From Mucilaginibacter conchicola (GTDB taxonomy: Bacteria; Bacteroidota; Bacteroidia; Sphingobacteriales; Sphingobacteriaceae), in the NCBI RefSeq assembly GCF_003432115.1, contig NZ_QWDC01000001.1, positions 558,001-622,000 on the forward strand: DNA of 64,000 nt, written 5' to 3'. The notes under the pieces were generated by a model, which was not told the origin of the DNA, did no database searches, and worked only from the letters and a program-made list of their open reading frames with translations. A program made the translations under genes and the position numbers. Shown one piece after another: positions 33,749 through 43,186 of the stretch (positions within the stretch are counted from its first letter, which is position 1; every line of letters starts with the position of its first letter).

Positions 33749-33994
33749 TCAGCTTACCCGACTGTATCTCGCTTTTATCTCGCGCAGTATTTTATCCACC
33801 CCGTTGGTTTTAATCTCGAAAACGGTACTCAGCATCATCCCCAGCTTACCCGGCGGAAAACCGCCACGGCTGTGCATCCACTCGAGATAATACACCGGAA
33901 GATCGCAGAGCAATTGGTTTTGATACTTACCGAAAGGCATGCGGGTGTTTACAATATCTATCAGTATCTGCGGGTTTGGTGTTAGATCTTCCAC
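33749..33994 (-). CDS. DUF3820 family protein
   Basis: 81 residues; MPFGKYQNQLLCDLPVYYLEW and the following SRGGFPPGKLG are the DUF3820 core (putative quorum-sensing-regulated virulence factor family in annotations). Small, soluble and probably nucleotide- or nucleic-acid-related by fold comparison in the literature; role unproven. Its stop directly borders the intergenic repeat. Confidence 0.85.
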   Translation of the reverse strand: MEDLTPNPQILIDIVNTRMPFGKYQNQLLCDLPVYYLEWMHSRGGFPPGKLGMMLSTVFEIKTNGVDKILREIKARYSRVS

Positions 33995-34018
33995 GCGGTA
34001 AAAGTAAGCTAATATTAC

Positions 34019-34939
34019 TTACCAAAACCTGCGCACCAGCAAAAATGCTGCAACTGATGCTGCAAAAGCAACGCCTGCGGTCAATTTCGGGTCGCCGTTT
34101 GATGGTGGAATGTAGCGCACACCATTCTCATCGGCCACAGCACTATGGCCAACATAGCGGCCATCCTTAGGTACGGCCAGTTCCTCAAAACGGTTGGCAA
34201 GGAAACTTAGCGCGGTCAGTAACTCGCGCCCGCGCATTACCGGCCCATGCCCCGTAGCCACAATACGCGGCTGCAACGAAGCCAGTTTACGTACAGAACG
34301 CGCGGCGGCATACCAGTCGGTTGTTAAGTACTTTGGCGGTCCGCTGAGCTTTTTCATGTAACTGAGCGTGTACACTGCAGATTCGGTGCGGGTGGTGGTG
34401 AACGCATCACCGGCAATCAAGGTAGTATTGAGCGGGAAGAATAGTGAAATATGCCCCGGCGTATGGCCGGGTGTATGGATCACTTTCCATTCCGGCAATT
34501 CCGGTATGCCATCATAAGGGTCTATTTCGCGCAGGTTACGGCTTACGTTGATAGGGCTCGTGCGCCACATCCACGAGATAAGAGTCATCAAACCACCACC
34601 TGCAGTAGCATCAGCCGGCGGGTATGATGAGCGTCCGGTTAAATACGGCACTTCTAAAGGGTGCACATAAACCGGCACGTCCCAATACCGTAAAAGTTCT
34701 TTAAGCGAACCGGAGTGATCTGAATGGCCGTGTGTAAGTACAATTGCTGTAGGCTTGGTACCCAAGCCAAACAAGCTCTCAGCCATATCGATGATCTTGT
34801 TTGCAGAACCTTTTACACCGGTATCAACCAGTACCCAACCTTTGCCGTTGCCACGGCGGTTAGCTATCATGTATATGTTTACGAAGTACAGGCGCATGCC
34901 CCACACGCCCTGCCCTACCTGGAAATATTTAGAACCCAT
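34019..34939 (-). CDS. MBL-fold metallo-hydrolase with C-terminal membrane anchor
   Basis: 306 residues. Metal-binding motifs of the metallo-beta-lactamase fold: THGHSDHSG, HTPGHTPGHISLFF, AGDAF and the late ATGHGP. After residue ~285 there is a hydrophobic stretch (GVAFAASVAAFLLV) followed by RRFW, suggesting a tail anchor that holds the enzyme on the inner membrane facing the cytoplasm. Closest to glyoxalase II-like/MBL hydrolases; substrate unknown. Confidence 0.87.
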   Translation of the reverse strand: MGSKYFQVGQGVWGMRLYFVNIYMIANRRGNGKGWVLVDTGVKGSANKIIDMAESLFGLGTKPTAIVLTHGHSDHSGSLKELLRYWDVPVYVHPLEVPYLTGRSSYPPADATAGGGLMTLISWMWRTSPINVSRNLREIDPYDGIPELPEWKVIHTPGHTPGHISLFFPLNTTLIAGDAFTTTRTESAVYTLSYMKKLSGPPKYLTTDWYAAARSVRKLASLQPRIVATGHGPVMRGRELLTALSFLANRFEELAVPKDGRYVGHSAVADENGVRYIPPSNGDPKLTAGVAFAASVAAFLLVRRFW

Positions 34940-35051
34940 TACGTTAAGTTAATTTCAATTGGTTATTAATTTAACACAAGCATGCTGCCAAAGTTTGTCG
35001 CAGCACTAATATTGTTAGTAAGAAAGGCTGTGCAGGAAAAAATGGGTAACA

Positions 35052-35082
35052 AAAAAGGCGATAGTCTCCTATCGCCTTTCCT
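35052..35082 (-). terminator. Intrinsic terminator of the DUF4965 gene
   Basis: Eleven-base arms (35054-35064 with 35069-35079), loop TCTC, with T6 following on the minus strand. Confidence 0.9.
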
Positions 35083-35099
35083 TTTGTATTTGGGAAGAA

Positions 35100-37571
35100 T
35101 TACTTCTTTTTATCCCATTTCTTCTCCAGCACTTTCATCCAGTATCCGCCAACAACGCTGCGGGCCTGGAAGCCTACCTGCCTGCCGTTAGTAGTTTCGT
35201 GCCAGTCGCTAAGTGGTACGCGGGTTGGCGTTTCTATAGCGTATTTGTAGATTGGGTCTACTAAAGCCTTAAACTCATTAGTATTGCTGGTTAACGAGCC
35301 TGTCCACATGATCCAATCAGATTTTGTGTAGGTTTTACGGCTATCCAGCGGTAAACCATATTTCTCTTGTTTGGTGAGATAGTATTTGATCTCCCTATCA
35401 TAAACGCTTTGCGGGAAAAGGTTCAGCTTAAGCATTTTGTCCCAAACCAGGTTATATTTCTGGCTCCAGGTATCAGGTTTCTCAAATACCAATGAATAAT
35501 GATCGCCTGCATCAGCCATTTTCATCCATTTGCTTACGTATTCTTTAGCAATTGCGCGATACTTTGCTGCAGTAGCTTTATCGCCCAGCGTTTCGGCCAT
35601 TTGGGCATAAGCGCCAATACCGTTGATAGCTTTAAGCGACAAGTTTGCATTACGGGCCAGGTGACCGGCAAAGTCATCGGTACATAACTGGTTGGCAGGG
35701 TCTAAACCGTCTTTCACCAGGAAGTTAACCCAGGTGGTTAAAGTTTTCCAGTGCTTTTTGGCGTACAACGCGTTGCCTTCTGCTTTTGCAACAGCTGCAG
35801 TTGCCAGTATCATGTTGCCCGATTCTTCAACCGGCATATCCTCACCGTAGGTTTGGCCGTTGGCCTGAGGGTACGTACCTAAGTCGTGCGCTGCCCATGG
35901 TTTGGCAAATTTACCACTCTCGCTGTAGTAGAAAATACCATTCATCATGCCTTTCAGCAACTCAGGGTTGTAAACCAGGAACAATGGTGCCGACGGGTAA
36001 GTAATATCTACCGTATTAATTGAACCGTTGCTAAAGTTCTCTTTTGACAGAAACAACAACTCGCCCTGCGGACTGCGTTCTAACGAATGCGCAGCAATAG
36101 CCTGGCGATATGCAATGGCACAAAGCTTAGCATATTCGGTACCACCTGCAGCGGCAGCTTCGTTGTAAATTTTGGTATCAAAAGCACGGCATTTAGCTAT
36201 AGTAGTTTTGTAATCAGCAGCGGCCTGCTGTAACTGGCCAACCATGGTTTTGTTACCGCTAAGGTTCCACCAAGGGCGCAGGTTTTTACCGAAGTATTGT
36301 ACAGAATACAACTCATCATAACCAAGCTCAACAAATTTCTCAACCGGCGCAGCACCCACTTTACCAAAAGGGATAATCGTATTGAGGAACACGCTTGTGC
36401 CCTGGGTAATAGGGCCCGTTTTTACATTGCCTGCAAAAGAGCCTACTGCCTGGTTATCGGTAGTAACATACTGCGTTGCTTTCTCAGCAACCGGAGCGGC
36501 TACGTAGAAGTACCCCCAATCAATACGCACATCGTCACCACGCTTTTTAAGCAGTGGTTGTTCTTTGGTGCCCGTTTTAAGGATGCTTAAACCATTGCTG
36601 ATGCTTTTTGAGGCCACAACTTCCTGTGTAGGTTTGTTACGGGCCAGATCAGCAGATGCACCTAAATAAACCTGTACGTTATGGGTTTTGCCATCATTAG
36701 CTTTTACCTTATAGGTAATATAACTCACCGGCCGCGACATCAGGCTCAAATTGTCCATTAGCAGCGGCGATGTAAAGGTTAATTCCAGATCTGTTTTACC
36801 AGCCGTGAACTTGTAGATGGTACGGGTTGCCGTAACCACAACAGATGTTTGCTTAGCATCCTTCAGCCCTTCGTAATCAACCGGTTTAACCTCTTCGGCA
36901 AAGCCGGCATCAAGCCAGGCACCGCCGCCGGTGTTAACGCAATGCATGGCCAAAACGTTCTCGCCGTCTTTCAGCTTATCGATATCGCTTTTGCTTAACA
37001 CAATAGGCTGCAGATCGCCGTTAGCACCGTCGCTATGGTTTATCTTTTCACCGTTCAAATAAACGTCGGCTTCATCATCATGGCGAAGGCGCAGGATCAG
37101 TTTGTTAATATTCGTTTTGGTAAACGTAAAGGTACGGCGGATCCAAAGATCATGGCCGTTCCAAACGGTTTTAGCCTGCTGAGGATCGTCACCAAATGGT
37201 GCCGTACCGGTTTTCCAGGCCTTATCATTAAAGTTGGTCTCTTCCCAGCCCTTACCCGGATCGCTCTCGGTGTATTTAACCGAATGAGGATGCTCCTCGC
37301 CCGATGGTACCAGCGTGCGGTAGCTTACCGGCTGCTGGCCCATGAAACGGTAGGTTTCGCCGTCAACTTTTATCAAACCCAGCATAGACTGGTGTTTACC
37401 CGTCCAGTGGTTGGTGGTCGATTCGTTGAGCTCATCGGTGTTTGACCATATACTGAAATACGGCGTATGCGTAATAAGCGGATAAGCCGGTGCTTTGGTT
37501 GCCTGTGCACCTGCAAGTTTACCTGCAAGCAGCCCGGCCGCCAAAAAGGCGTACTTTAATGTGCTTTTCAT
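35100..37571 (-). CDS. DUF4964/DUF5127/DUF4965/DUF1793 protein (glutaminase A-like)
   Basis: 823 residues with a signal peptide (LAAGLLAGKLAGAQA). Order of parts: DUF4964 near 30-75 (PLITHTPYFSIWSNTDELNE), a jelly-roll-like insert ~110-225 (RRTFTFTKTNINKLILRLRH, DVYLNGEKI), DUF5127 ~240-440, DUF4965 ~440-620 and a six-hairpin helical DUF1793 domain to the end. Fungal members are called glutaminase A, but the helical domain resembles glycosidase (alpha/alpha) toroids. Here it closes a mannan locus, so a glycosidase-like role is a reasonable alternative. Ends in a strong terminator. Confidence 0.85.
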   Translation of the reverse strand: MKSTLKYAFLAAGLLAGKLAGAQATKAPAYPLITHTPYFSIWSNTDELNESTTNHWTGKHQSMLGLIKVDGETYRFMGQQPVSYRTLVPSGEEHPHSVKYTESDPGKGWEETNFNDKAWKTGTAPFGDDPQQAKTVWNGHDLWIRRTFTFTKTNINKLILRLRHDDEADVYLNGEKINHSDGANGDLQPIVLSKSDIDKLKDGENVLAMHCVNTGGGAWLDAGFAEEVKPVDYEGLKDAKQTSVVVTATRTIYKFTAGKTDLELTFTSPLLMDNLSLMSRPVSYITYKVKANDGKTHNVQVYLGASADLARNKPTQEVVASKSISNGLSILKTGTKEQPLLKKRGDDVRIDWGYFYVAAPVAEKATQYVTTDNQAVGSFAGNVKTGPITQGTSVFLNTIIPFGKVGAAPVEKFVELGYDELYSVQYFGKNLRPWWNLSGNKTMVGQLQQAAADYKTTIAKCRAFDTKIYNEAAAAGGTEYAKLCAIAYRQAIAAHSLERSPQGELLFLSKENFSNGSINTVDITYPSAPLFLVYNPELLKGMMNGIFYYSESGKFAKPWAAHDLGTYPQANGQTYGEDMPVEESGNMILATAAVAKAEGNALYAKKHWKTLTTWVNFLVKDGLDPANQLCTDDFAGHLARNANLSLKAINGIGAYAQMAETLGDKATAAKYRAIAKEYVSKWMKMADAGDHYSLVFEKPDTWSQKYNLVWDKMLKLNLFPQSVYDREIKYYLTKQEKYGLPLDSRKTYTKSDWIMWTGSLTSNTNEFKALVDPIYKYAIETPTRVPLSDWHETTNGRQVGFQARSVVGGYWMKVLEKKWDKKK

Positions 37572-37629
37572 GAATATATGTTATTTTAACAGTTATAATT
37601 GAGACTGCTAATATAAACAAAAAAACGGT

Positions 37630-39048
37630 TTAGCCTAAAAGTTGTGGTTTCTGTGTGTAGGTTTCCCAAAGCAATTCGCCAAACAGCGTATTTGCCCATG
37701 CAAACCAGCTACGGGTAAACTTAGTTGGGTCGTTCTTATGGAACGATTCGTGCATAAAACCGGTGCCGCCATGCGTTTTGCGCAGCATCTCAATACACTC
37801 TTTTATCTCGTTATCATCATTGCTGGTTAGCGCGCGGATAATGATGCTGATAGGCCATATCATATCCTTACCAATGTGCGGGCCGCCTATACCCTCGCCT
37901 GCCGTACCTTTAAAGAAGAACGGATTGTTTAACGACAACAGCATTTTACGGGTGTTCTGATAAACCGGATCCGTGTTTTTAATGGCATCCAGGTATGGCA
38001 AACCTAACAGGCTTGGCACATTGGCATCGTCCATAAGGTTAAAGCTGCCAAAACCGTTTACTTCGTAGGCATAAACTTTACCATAATCAGGGTGATCTAT
38101 CACCGCATGTTTTTGCAGGGCAGCTTCTACCTCTGTTGCAAGGGCAGTTAATTCGCCGGCAAGTGCGGTATCTTTTAATACAGTGCTTACTATCTCGGCA
38201 GCTTGTTTTAAGCTCACCACTGCAAAGAAGTTTGACGGGATCAAGAACGAATAAATAGTAGCATCATCACTTGGGCGGAAAGATGAGCAAATTAAACCAA
38301 CAGGTTTAACCGGGTAACCGAAACCGTTCATCGGCACACCATCGGTAGCCCATGCAGTTTTACGCTGGAACGAGTACGGGCCATCATTCTCTTTGCGCTG
38401 CTGCTCTTTAAAGGTTTTCAATACGCTTTGGATGGCCGATTTCCAGCGTGCATCAAACGGTGTGTTATCACCTGTAAGTTTCCAGTATTTGTAACCTAAG
38501 CGGATAGGATAACATAATGAGTCTATCTCCCATTTACGCTCATGCAGGCCGGGTTTCATATCCGTAACATCATCTTTCCACTCGCCTACTTTGGCAGGAT
38601 CATCATAAAAAGCGTTGGCGTAAGGATCGCGCAGGATATTGGTTACCTGGCGATTGATCACACCTGCTACCAGGTTCTTCAGTTCTTTATCTTTATTGAT
38701 AAAAGCAAGATACGGCCAAACCTGTGCACTGCTGTCGCGCAGCCACATGGCATCAATATCACCGGTAATTACATAAGTGTCCGGTTTGCCGTCAACCAGT
38801 TTGTAAGTTACTGTGGTATCAAGGGTATTGGGGAAACAATTCTCAAAAAGCCAGCCCAGTTCAGGGTTCTTCACTTTTGATTTAAATTCGGTGATAGCTT
38901 TCTCAACCGAGGTACTTTTAAAATGGCGTTTAGCCGCAGGTACCCTTACAACAGGAAAAGCAGCCCCGGGTGCTGCCAACGAAAACTTGTTCATTAAAAC
39001 GCCCGCACCCAATAAGGTGGTGCTGCCTATAAATTGCCTTCTCTTCAT
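37630..39048 (-). CDS. GH125 exo-alpha-1,6-mannosidase
   Basis: 472 residues from the ATG at 39048 (MKRRQFIGSTT), a twin-arginine-like signal; the longer frame upstream runs into the terminator and is rejected. Family features: DIDAMWLRDSSAQVWPYL, ERKWEIDSLCYPIRLGYKYW, FRPSDDATIYSFLIPSN, and C-terminal MHESFHKNDPTKFTRSWFAWAN, seen in pieces. GH125 enzymes trim non-reducing alpha-1,6-mannose by inversion. Likely periplasmic, acting on fragments released by the adjacent GH76 enzyme. Preceded by a terminator, so it probably has its own promoter. Confidence 0.92.
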   Translation of the reverse strand: MKRRQFIGSTTLLGAGVLMNKFSLAAPGAAFPVVRVPAAKRHFKSTSVEKAITEFKSKVKNPELGWLFENCFPNTLDTTVTYKLVDGKPDTYVITGDIDAMWLRDSSAQVWPYLAFINKDKELKNLVAGVINRQVTNILRDPYANAFYDDPAKVGEWKDDVTDMKPGLHERKWEIDSLCYPIRLGYKYWKLTGDNTPFDARWKSAIQSVLKTFKEQQRKENDGPYSFQRKTAWATDGVPMNGFGYPVKPVGLICSSFRPSDDATIYSFLIPSNFFAVVSLKQAAEIVSTVLKDTALAGELTALATEVEAALQKHAVIDHPDYGKVYAYEVNGFGSFNLMDDANVPSLLGLPYLDAIKNTDPVYQNTRKMLLSLNNPFFFKGTAGEGIGGPHIGKDMIWPISIIIRALTSNDDNEIKECIEMLRKTHGGTGFMHESFHKNDPTKFTRSWFAWANTLFGELLWETYTQKPQLLG

Positions 39049-39088
39049 TTCTCTTTTTTGGTAGTGAAAATATGGTGGTAAAAGTAAA

Positions 39089-39118
39089 AAATCTTCCGGC
39101 TTTGCAACCGGAAGATCC
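39089..39118 (-). terminator. Intrinsic terminator behind the GH76 gene
   Basis: ATCTTCCGG/CCGGAAGAT arms (39091-39099, 39108-39116) and, on the minus strand, TTTTTTAC directly after the stem. Lies between the GH76 stop and the GH125 start. Confidence 0.85.
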
Positions 39119-39128
39119 ATCTCAATGT

Positions 39129-40289
39129 TTAAAATTTGCCCGCTGCCTTCAACGTGGCAGCAGCTTCTATTGTAGTAAGGCCACTTATTTGTGTGGTTAA
39201 ATCTGTGGTGCCCGATGGCTTGGTTTTCCAATCGGGGCTTACCATGAAGTCCGGTCGGCCTATGCCTTTGGCAAATAATGTCTCTGCATTGTATTTCAAG
39301 AACGCAGCATAGTTATCGCGCGTAGCAGACGGTACATCCTCTTTAAGCGTAAGCAGTGTTAAGTACCTTACCAGGATACCTTTGAACAAACCGCCATCGC
39401 CCTGGCCTTCGTTCTTCAGCAAACCACCCGGAGAAATATCCAGATCTTTGATGGTAGCGGTTGCATTGTTGGTGGCATCCGTTAAGTACGCTGCATCGCC
39501 GGTGGCGTTGTACAACTCTAATGCGGCCCCCATGTACACGCCCTGGTTATAGGTAAACTTATTTTTATCGATGGTACCATCGCCGTTTGAATTGATACCG
39601 TCGAAAATAATACCGCTGCCATCAAGCAGGGTTTTCTTTAACCATGTATATAATTCTTTAGCCAGATCAAGATCGGCCTGGTTTTTCTCTAACTGGTACA
39701 AACGCGCAGCAAATATGATAGCCGGTGCATTGGCCGGTGTATTTTTATAACCCGGTTTTGATTTGTTCCAGGCTATACCACCACCTTGCTGGTCATTCTT
39801 ACCTTTTTTAATGTCTGTCCAAAGGGTTTTGGCCGCGGTAAGGTAGTCAGCATCCTTAGTTACTTCATAAGCGCGAAGGCTTGCCAACGCCAGCCATTCC
39901 ATATCGTCATAAAAATCATTCTCGTACCTGTTGCCGTTGGCTTTGTAGGTACCGGTTAGTAACGATTTCATGCGTTGCTTGTACACATCATTTTTGGTAC
40001 GCAGGTAAGCATCTGTAAAGGCATCAAGCGTGTGTGCTTGTGGCCAGTAGTTGTACTGGGTATTGCCCTGGTTGTTTTGTATGAAGTAGTTTCCGTTTGA
40101 CGACAGGAACGTAGTGTACGTTTTTTCCTGAAGTGTATCGGCTGTTTTATCGTACGTATAATCGAATTTTGGTGAGGTAGCCTGTTTGCCGTAAAGCGGG
40201 AAAGGTTTATCCTTTAAGCAAGATGTTAGCGCCAGTGTAGCGGTGCAGAGTAACGCAAACCTCTTTATATTTTTGATATTGATAGTCAT
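39129..40289 (-). CDS. GH76 endo-alpha-1,6-mannanase lipoprotein
   Basis: 386 residues from the ATG at 40289 (MTINIKNIKRFALL); lipobox LTSC places it on a membrane, most likely the outer membrane with the Sus proteins. The (alpha/alpha)6 GH76 fold is indicated by NYWPQAHTLDAFTDAY, the twin-Asp motif DDMEWLALA that carries the catalytic residues, GGIAWNKSKPGYKNTPANAP and FTYNQGVYMGAALELY, read in parts. Cuts the alpha-1,6-mannan backbone endo-wise. Follows susE after a hairpin without T-run. Confidence 0.93.
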   Translation of the reverse strand: MTINIKNIKRFALLCTATLALTSCLKDKPFPLYGKQATSPKFDYTYDKTADTLQEKTYTTFLSSNGNYFIQNNQGNTQYNYWPQAHTLDAFTDAYLRTKNDVYKQRMKSLLTGTYKANGNRYENDFYDDMEWLALASLRAYEVTKDADYLTAAKTLWTDIKKGKNDQQGGGIAWNKSKPGYKNTPANAPAIIFAARLYQLEKNQADLDLAKELYTWLKKTLLDGSGIIFDGINSNGDGTIDKNKFTYNQGVYMGAALELYNATGDAAYLTDATNNATATIKDLDISPGGLLKNEGQGDGGLFKGILVRYLTLLTLKEDVPSATRDNYAAFLKYNAETLFAKGIGRPDFMVSPDWKTKPSGTTDLTTQISGLTTIEAAATLKAAGKF

Positions 40290-40307
40290 AAAACCTTGAT
40301 GTTTAAT

Positions 40308-40334
40308 GTAAGGCAGGCGCATTGCCTGCCTTAC
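40308..40334. promoter_or_regulatory. Perfect 11-bp hairpin between susE and GH76 genes
   Basis: Arms GTAAGGCAGGC (40308-40318) and GCCTGCCTTAC (40324-40334) with a 5-nt loop. No T-run on either side, so it is not a normal terminator; it may stabilise the 3' end of the upstream mRNA segment or mark RNA processing. Confidence 0.5.
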
Positions 40335-40344
40335 GGTTAATAAC

Positions 40345-41487
40345 TTATTTAGGCGTTGTTACCGTGTGCGTGTAAGCAGCAACATCAGCATTGAAAAACA
40401 CTTTGATATCTGCTGATTTATTATCAAAATCATGGTTGAATTTGAAAGCAAAATCATAAACAGAGTTATTCACCGGTACCATGTAGTAATACGATGGTGC
40501 AGTTGCTGCAGTGGCCGCGCTGTTATCAGAGTTTACACTGCCGAAGTATTGCTCGGTTGTAGAGCCATCAGTGTTTTTGAACGTGAACCTGAATTTGTAA
40601 CGCTCATCACGGCCCCATGATTCCTGGTGGAACACGATCGACTTGTTAAGTGCCTGCCATGTACCGTTACCTGCGTAATCAAGGTCAAACCAGATCTTGC
40701 TATCGGCAGAGAACCACAGGCCAACTTTTGTTACCTCGGTTGATTTGTAAAGCGCATCGTTAAAGCTTACTTCAATTTTAACAATTTTAGTAGCGCCTGT
40801 AACGGTAGTTTCGCCGTCTTCAACCAAACGTGTACCATCAAAAGAGTATTTTTTGATGATGCCTGTTTTAGCATCAACAAACTGGTAGCTACCGGCTTTT
40901 AACGAAGTATAAACCTCAAATTTACCTTCACCTACTTTTTTCATTTTGATGGCATTAGCAACGTCAGTACCACCTTCGGTTGCCGAACCTGTTAAGTATA
41001 CTGCATCAGGGCTCTCAAAGCCAACAGGGCGTTGAACAGAGATGGCACGTTTAGCAGAAACCGGTGCCAGGTTAATACCTCTTGATGAACGTACAGTCCA
41101 GATCAGTTTTGCGATCTCTTCTGGTTTTGCACCTGCAAGAGAAGCAACCTTGTTAAGGTCGCTGTATGATAAGGTTAGTTTGTTGTACAAACCGTTGCCA
41201 TCTGATGGCGCCGAATAAAGGGGCTTTGAGAAATCGCCGCCCTCTTTATCGAATGCCACTTCATATAAAACCAAACCATTATCTGATGCGCGAGACTGCT
41301 CCCACTCAAATGACACTGAGCCTGACGCGCCTGAAGGGATCTTGATAGCTTTTGCTTCTTCTGGCGCAAACAAGGTGCTTACCGGCGTTACGGTAGCTTT
41401 ATCTAACGTTTTATCATCTTTTTTGCAACCCGCTACAAACAGCAGCGTTGCTAAACCTGCAACTAAGCAGTAAAAAATATTTTTCAT
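40345..41487 (-). CDS. SusE-like outer membrane glycan-binding lipoprotein
   Basis: 380 residues with a lipoprotein signal (lipobox FVAGC, then KKDD, a surface-export-like acidic stretch). The N-terminal Ig-like SusE domain (~25-150) shows VSFEWEQSRASDNGLVLYEV; the C-terminal part has paired beta modules (GLWFSADSKIWFDLDYAG, KFRFTFKNTDG), as in SusE/SusF starch-binding modules. Non-catalytic, holds glycan at the surface. Third gene of the susC-D-E unit. Confidence 0.88.
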   Translation of the reverse strand: MKNIFYCLVAGLATLLFVAGCKKDDKTLDKATVTPVSTLFAPEEAKAIKIPSGASGSVSFEWEQSRASDNGLVLYEVAFDKEGGDFSKPLYSAPSDGNGLYNKLTLSYSDLNKVASLAGAKPEEIAKLIWTVRSSRGINLAPVSAKRAISVQRPVGFESPDAVYLTGSATEGGTDVANAIKMKKVGEGKFEVYTSLKAGSYQFVDAKTGIIKKYSFDGTRLVEDGETTVTGATKIVKIEVSFNDALYKSTEVTKVGLWFSADSKIWFDLDYAGNGTWQALNKSIVFHQESWGRDERYKFRFTFKNTDGSTTEQYFGSVNSDNSAATAATAPSYYYMVPVNNSVYDFAFKFNHDFDNKSADIKVFFNADVAAYTHTVTTPK

Positions 41488-41530
41488 GATCTTAATTGAT
41501 TATAAAGTCTTTTTTAACAATTGATTTTAA

Positions 41531-43174
41531 TTACCAGCCAGGGTTTTGAGTTAGATTGGCGTTAATAGCCCTTTCATCTCTCGGTATTGGCCACAGGTAA
41601 TTTTTGTTCTTATCAAATGTGCGCAGGTTAGCACGGATGTAACCGTTATCAACCCCGGCAGCACCAAATTTGGCACCATGTGCCCAGCCGTTCAATACGG
41701 TTTCGGCAATTTTCCAGCGGCGGATATCGAATACCCTTAAACCTTCCATGGCAAACTCAACGCGGCGCTCGTTACGGATGATCTCGCGCAGGTCTGCCTG
41801 GCCTACCCCAGGGTAGTTTATTGCACCCGATTGGGTTAAGCCCGCACGTGAGCGGATAGCGCCAACGGTTTGTGTCCATACACTGGCATTCATTTGGCCT
41901 AACTCGTTTTTAGCCTCAGCGTACATCATCAGTACATCTGCGTAACGGATAAGGATAAGGTTTAAGCCCGAGCCAAAATCTGATGCGTTTGATGTAGGAT
42001 CATAGTACTTACGGGTGTAGTAACCTGTAGGCGATTTGATAGAACCCGGTGCGTACTCGTCAAAAGCGTTCACCTGATCTGGGTCTGAGCCGGGTTTGGT
42101 GTAAATAACGCGGATGGTATTGTCCGGCTTTTTCCATTGATAGCCGTGATAAACCACAGTGTAGGTTAAACGCGGGTCGCGGTTTACGTATGGGTCGTTC
42201 TCGTTATAGGTTGAACCAGTTTCGTTGATGCGTTTACCATTGGTCATCAGGTAGCTGTCAACCAGTTCCTGTGTTGGTGCAACGGCATTTAAACGGCCAC
42301 CAACTGATAGCGGCGCAAGATCCCTAAACTCAGTATAATACCTTGAACCTATTGATGGTGGCAGATACTCCAGGTCAAACATCACCTCGCTGTTATACTC
42401 GTTCTGCGGAAGGAACAAACCCTCGTACGACGGGAACAAAGAATAGGTACCGTAATCGGTTTTGCCTATCAGTTTTTCACACTCGGTAACTACATCGGCC
42501 CAACGGTTCTCATATAATAATACGCGGGCTTTAAGCGCTACGGCTGTGCCTTTGGTAACACGGCCATGGTCTGCAGCTGCCTGGGCGGTATTTACCGGCA
42601 GGTCTGTAGCGGCAGCGTCAAGCTCCTGCAAAACAAAATCAACTACTTGTGCTTTTGGTGTTTTGGTTACCACTTTGGCTTCTTCTATGGTAAGGTCTTT
42701 CTCTACCAACGGAACATCGCCCCACCAGGTCTCCAGCAGGAAATAATGCCAGGCACGTATAAGCCTTGCCTCTGCCTTCATGCGGGCCTTCAGCGTAGCA
42801 TCCATTGAAGTCACCTTATCAACGTTCTCCAGGAAGATGTTACAGGTTTTAATACCTGCATAGTGGTCGTACCACTCGCTTTTTAAACGGCCCAATGATG
42901 GGTCATAGGTGCCGGCAGCCAATGATGCCGCACCAAAGGCATCGCCACGGCCCATATAGGCATTATCAGACATGGCTTCTTGCGCAAAGAAATATCCGCT
43001 GCTTGATATTTGCTGGTAAGCCCTGTTCAGTACGGTATTTGCCTTTTCGGTTGTTGTCCAGTATGTGTCATTGGTGAATGCATTGGTTGGCGTAAGATCC
43101 AACTTTTTACATGCCGATACCGATAGTAACAGCAGTAATGCAAACCCCATCTTATTTATCATATTCTTTTTCAT
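41531..43174 (-). CDS. SusD/RagB-family nutrient-binding lipoprotein
   Basis: 547 residues; lipobox SVSAC then KKLDLTPTNAF. The SusD fold shows TPR-like pairs (ARLIRAWHYFLLETWWGDVPLVE region) and the C-terminal AEAKNELGQ, IRNERRVEFAMEGLRVFDIRRW and YLWPIPRDERAINANLTQNPGW landmarks, each found near the end of SusD proteins. It forms the lid over SusC and delivers oligosaccharide. Twelve bases after the susC stop. Confidence 0.97.
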   Translation of the reverse strand: MKKNMINKMGFALLLLLSVSACKKLDLTPTNAFTNDTYWTTTEKANTVLNRAYQQISSSGYFFAQEAMSDNAYMGRGDAFGAASLAAGTYDPSLGRLKSEWYDHYAGIKTCNIFLENVDKVTSMDATLKARMKAEARLIRAWHYFLLETWWGDVPLVEKDLTIEEAKVVTKTPKAQVVDFVLQELDAAATDLPVNTAQAAADHGRVTKGTAVALKARVLLYENRWADVVTECEKLIGKTDYGTYSLFPSYEGLFLPQNEYNSEVMFDLEYLPPSIGSRYYTEFRDLAPLSVGGRLNAVAPTQELVDSYLMTNGKRINETGSTYNENDPYVNRDPRLTYTVVYHGYQWKKPDNTIRVIYTKPGSDPDQVNAFDEYAPGSIKSPTGYYTRKYYDPTSNASDFGSGLNLILIRYADVLMMYAEAKNELGQMNASVWTQTVGAIRSRAGLTQSGAINYPGVGQADLREIIRNERRVEFAMEGLRVFDIRRWKIAETVLNGWAHGAKFGAAGVDNGYIRANLRTFDKNKNYLWPIPRDERAINANLTQNPGW

Positions 43175-43186
43175 TTCTGTTGCAGA

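Noticed and set aside
39049..39231. 61-residue N-terminal extension of the GH125 frame
   Set aside because: It crosses the GH76 terminator and the GH76 coding end; the Tat-type start at 39048 is far more credible.
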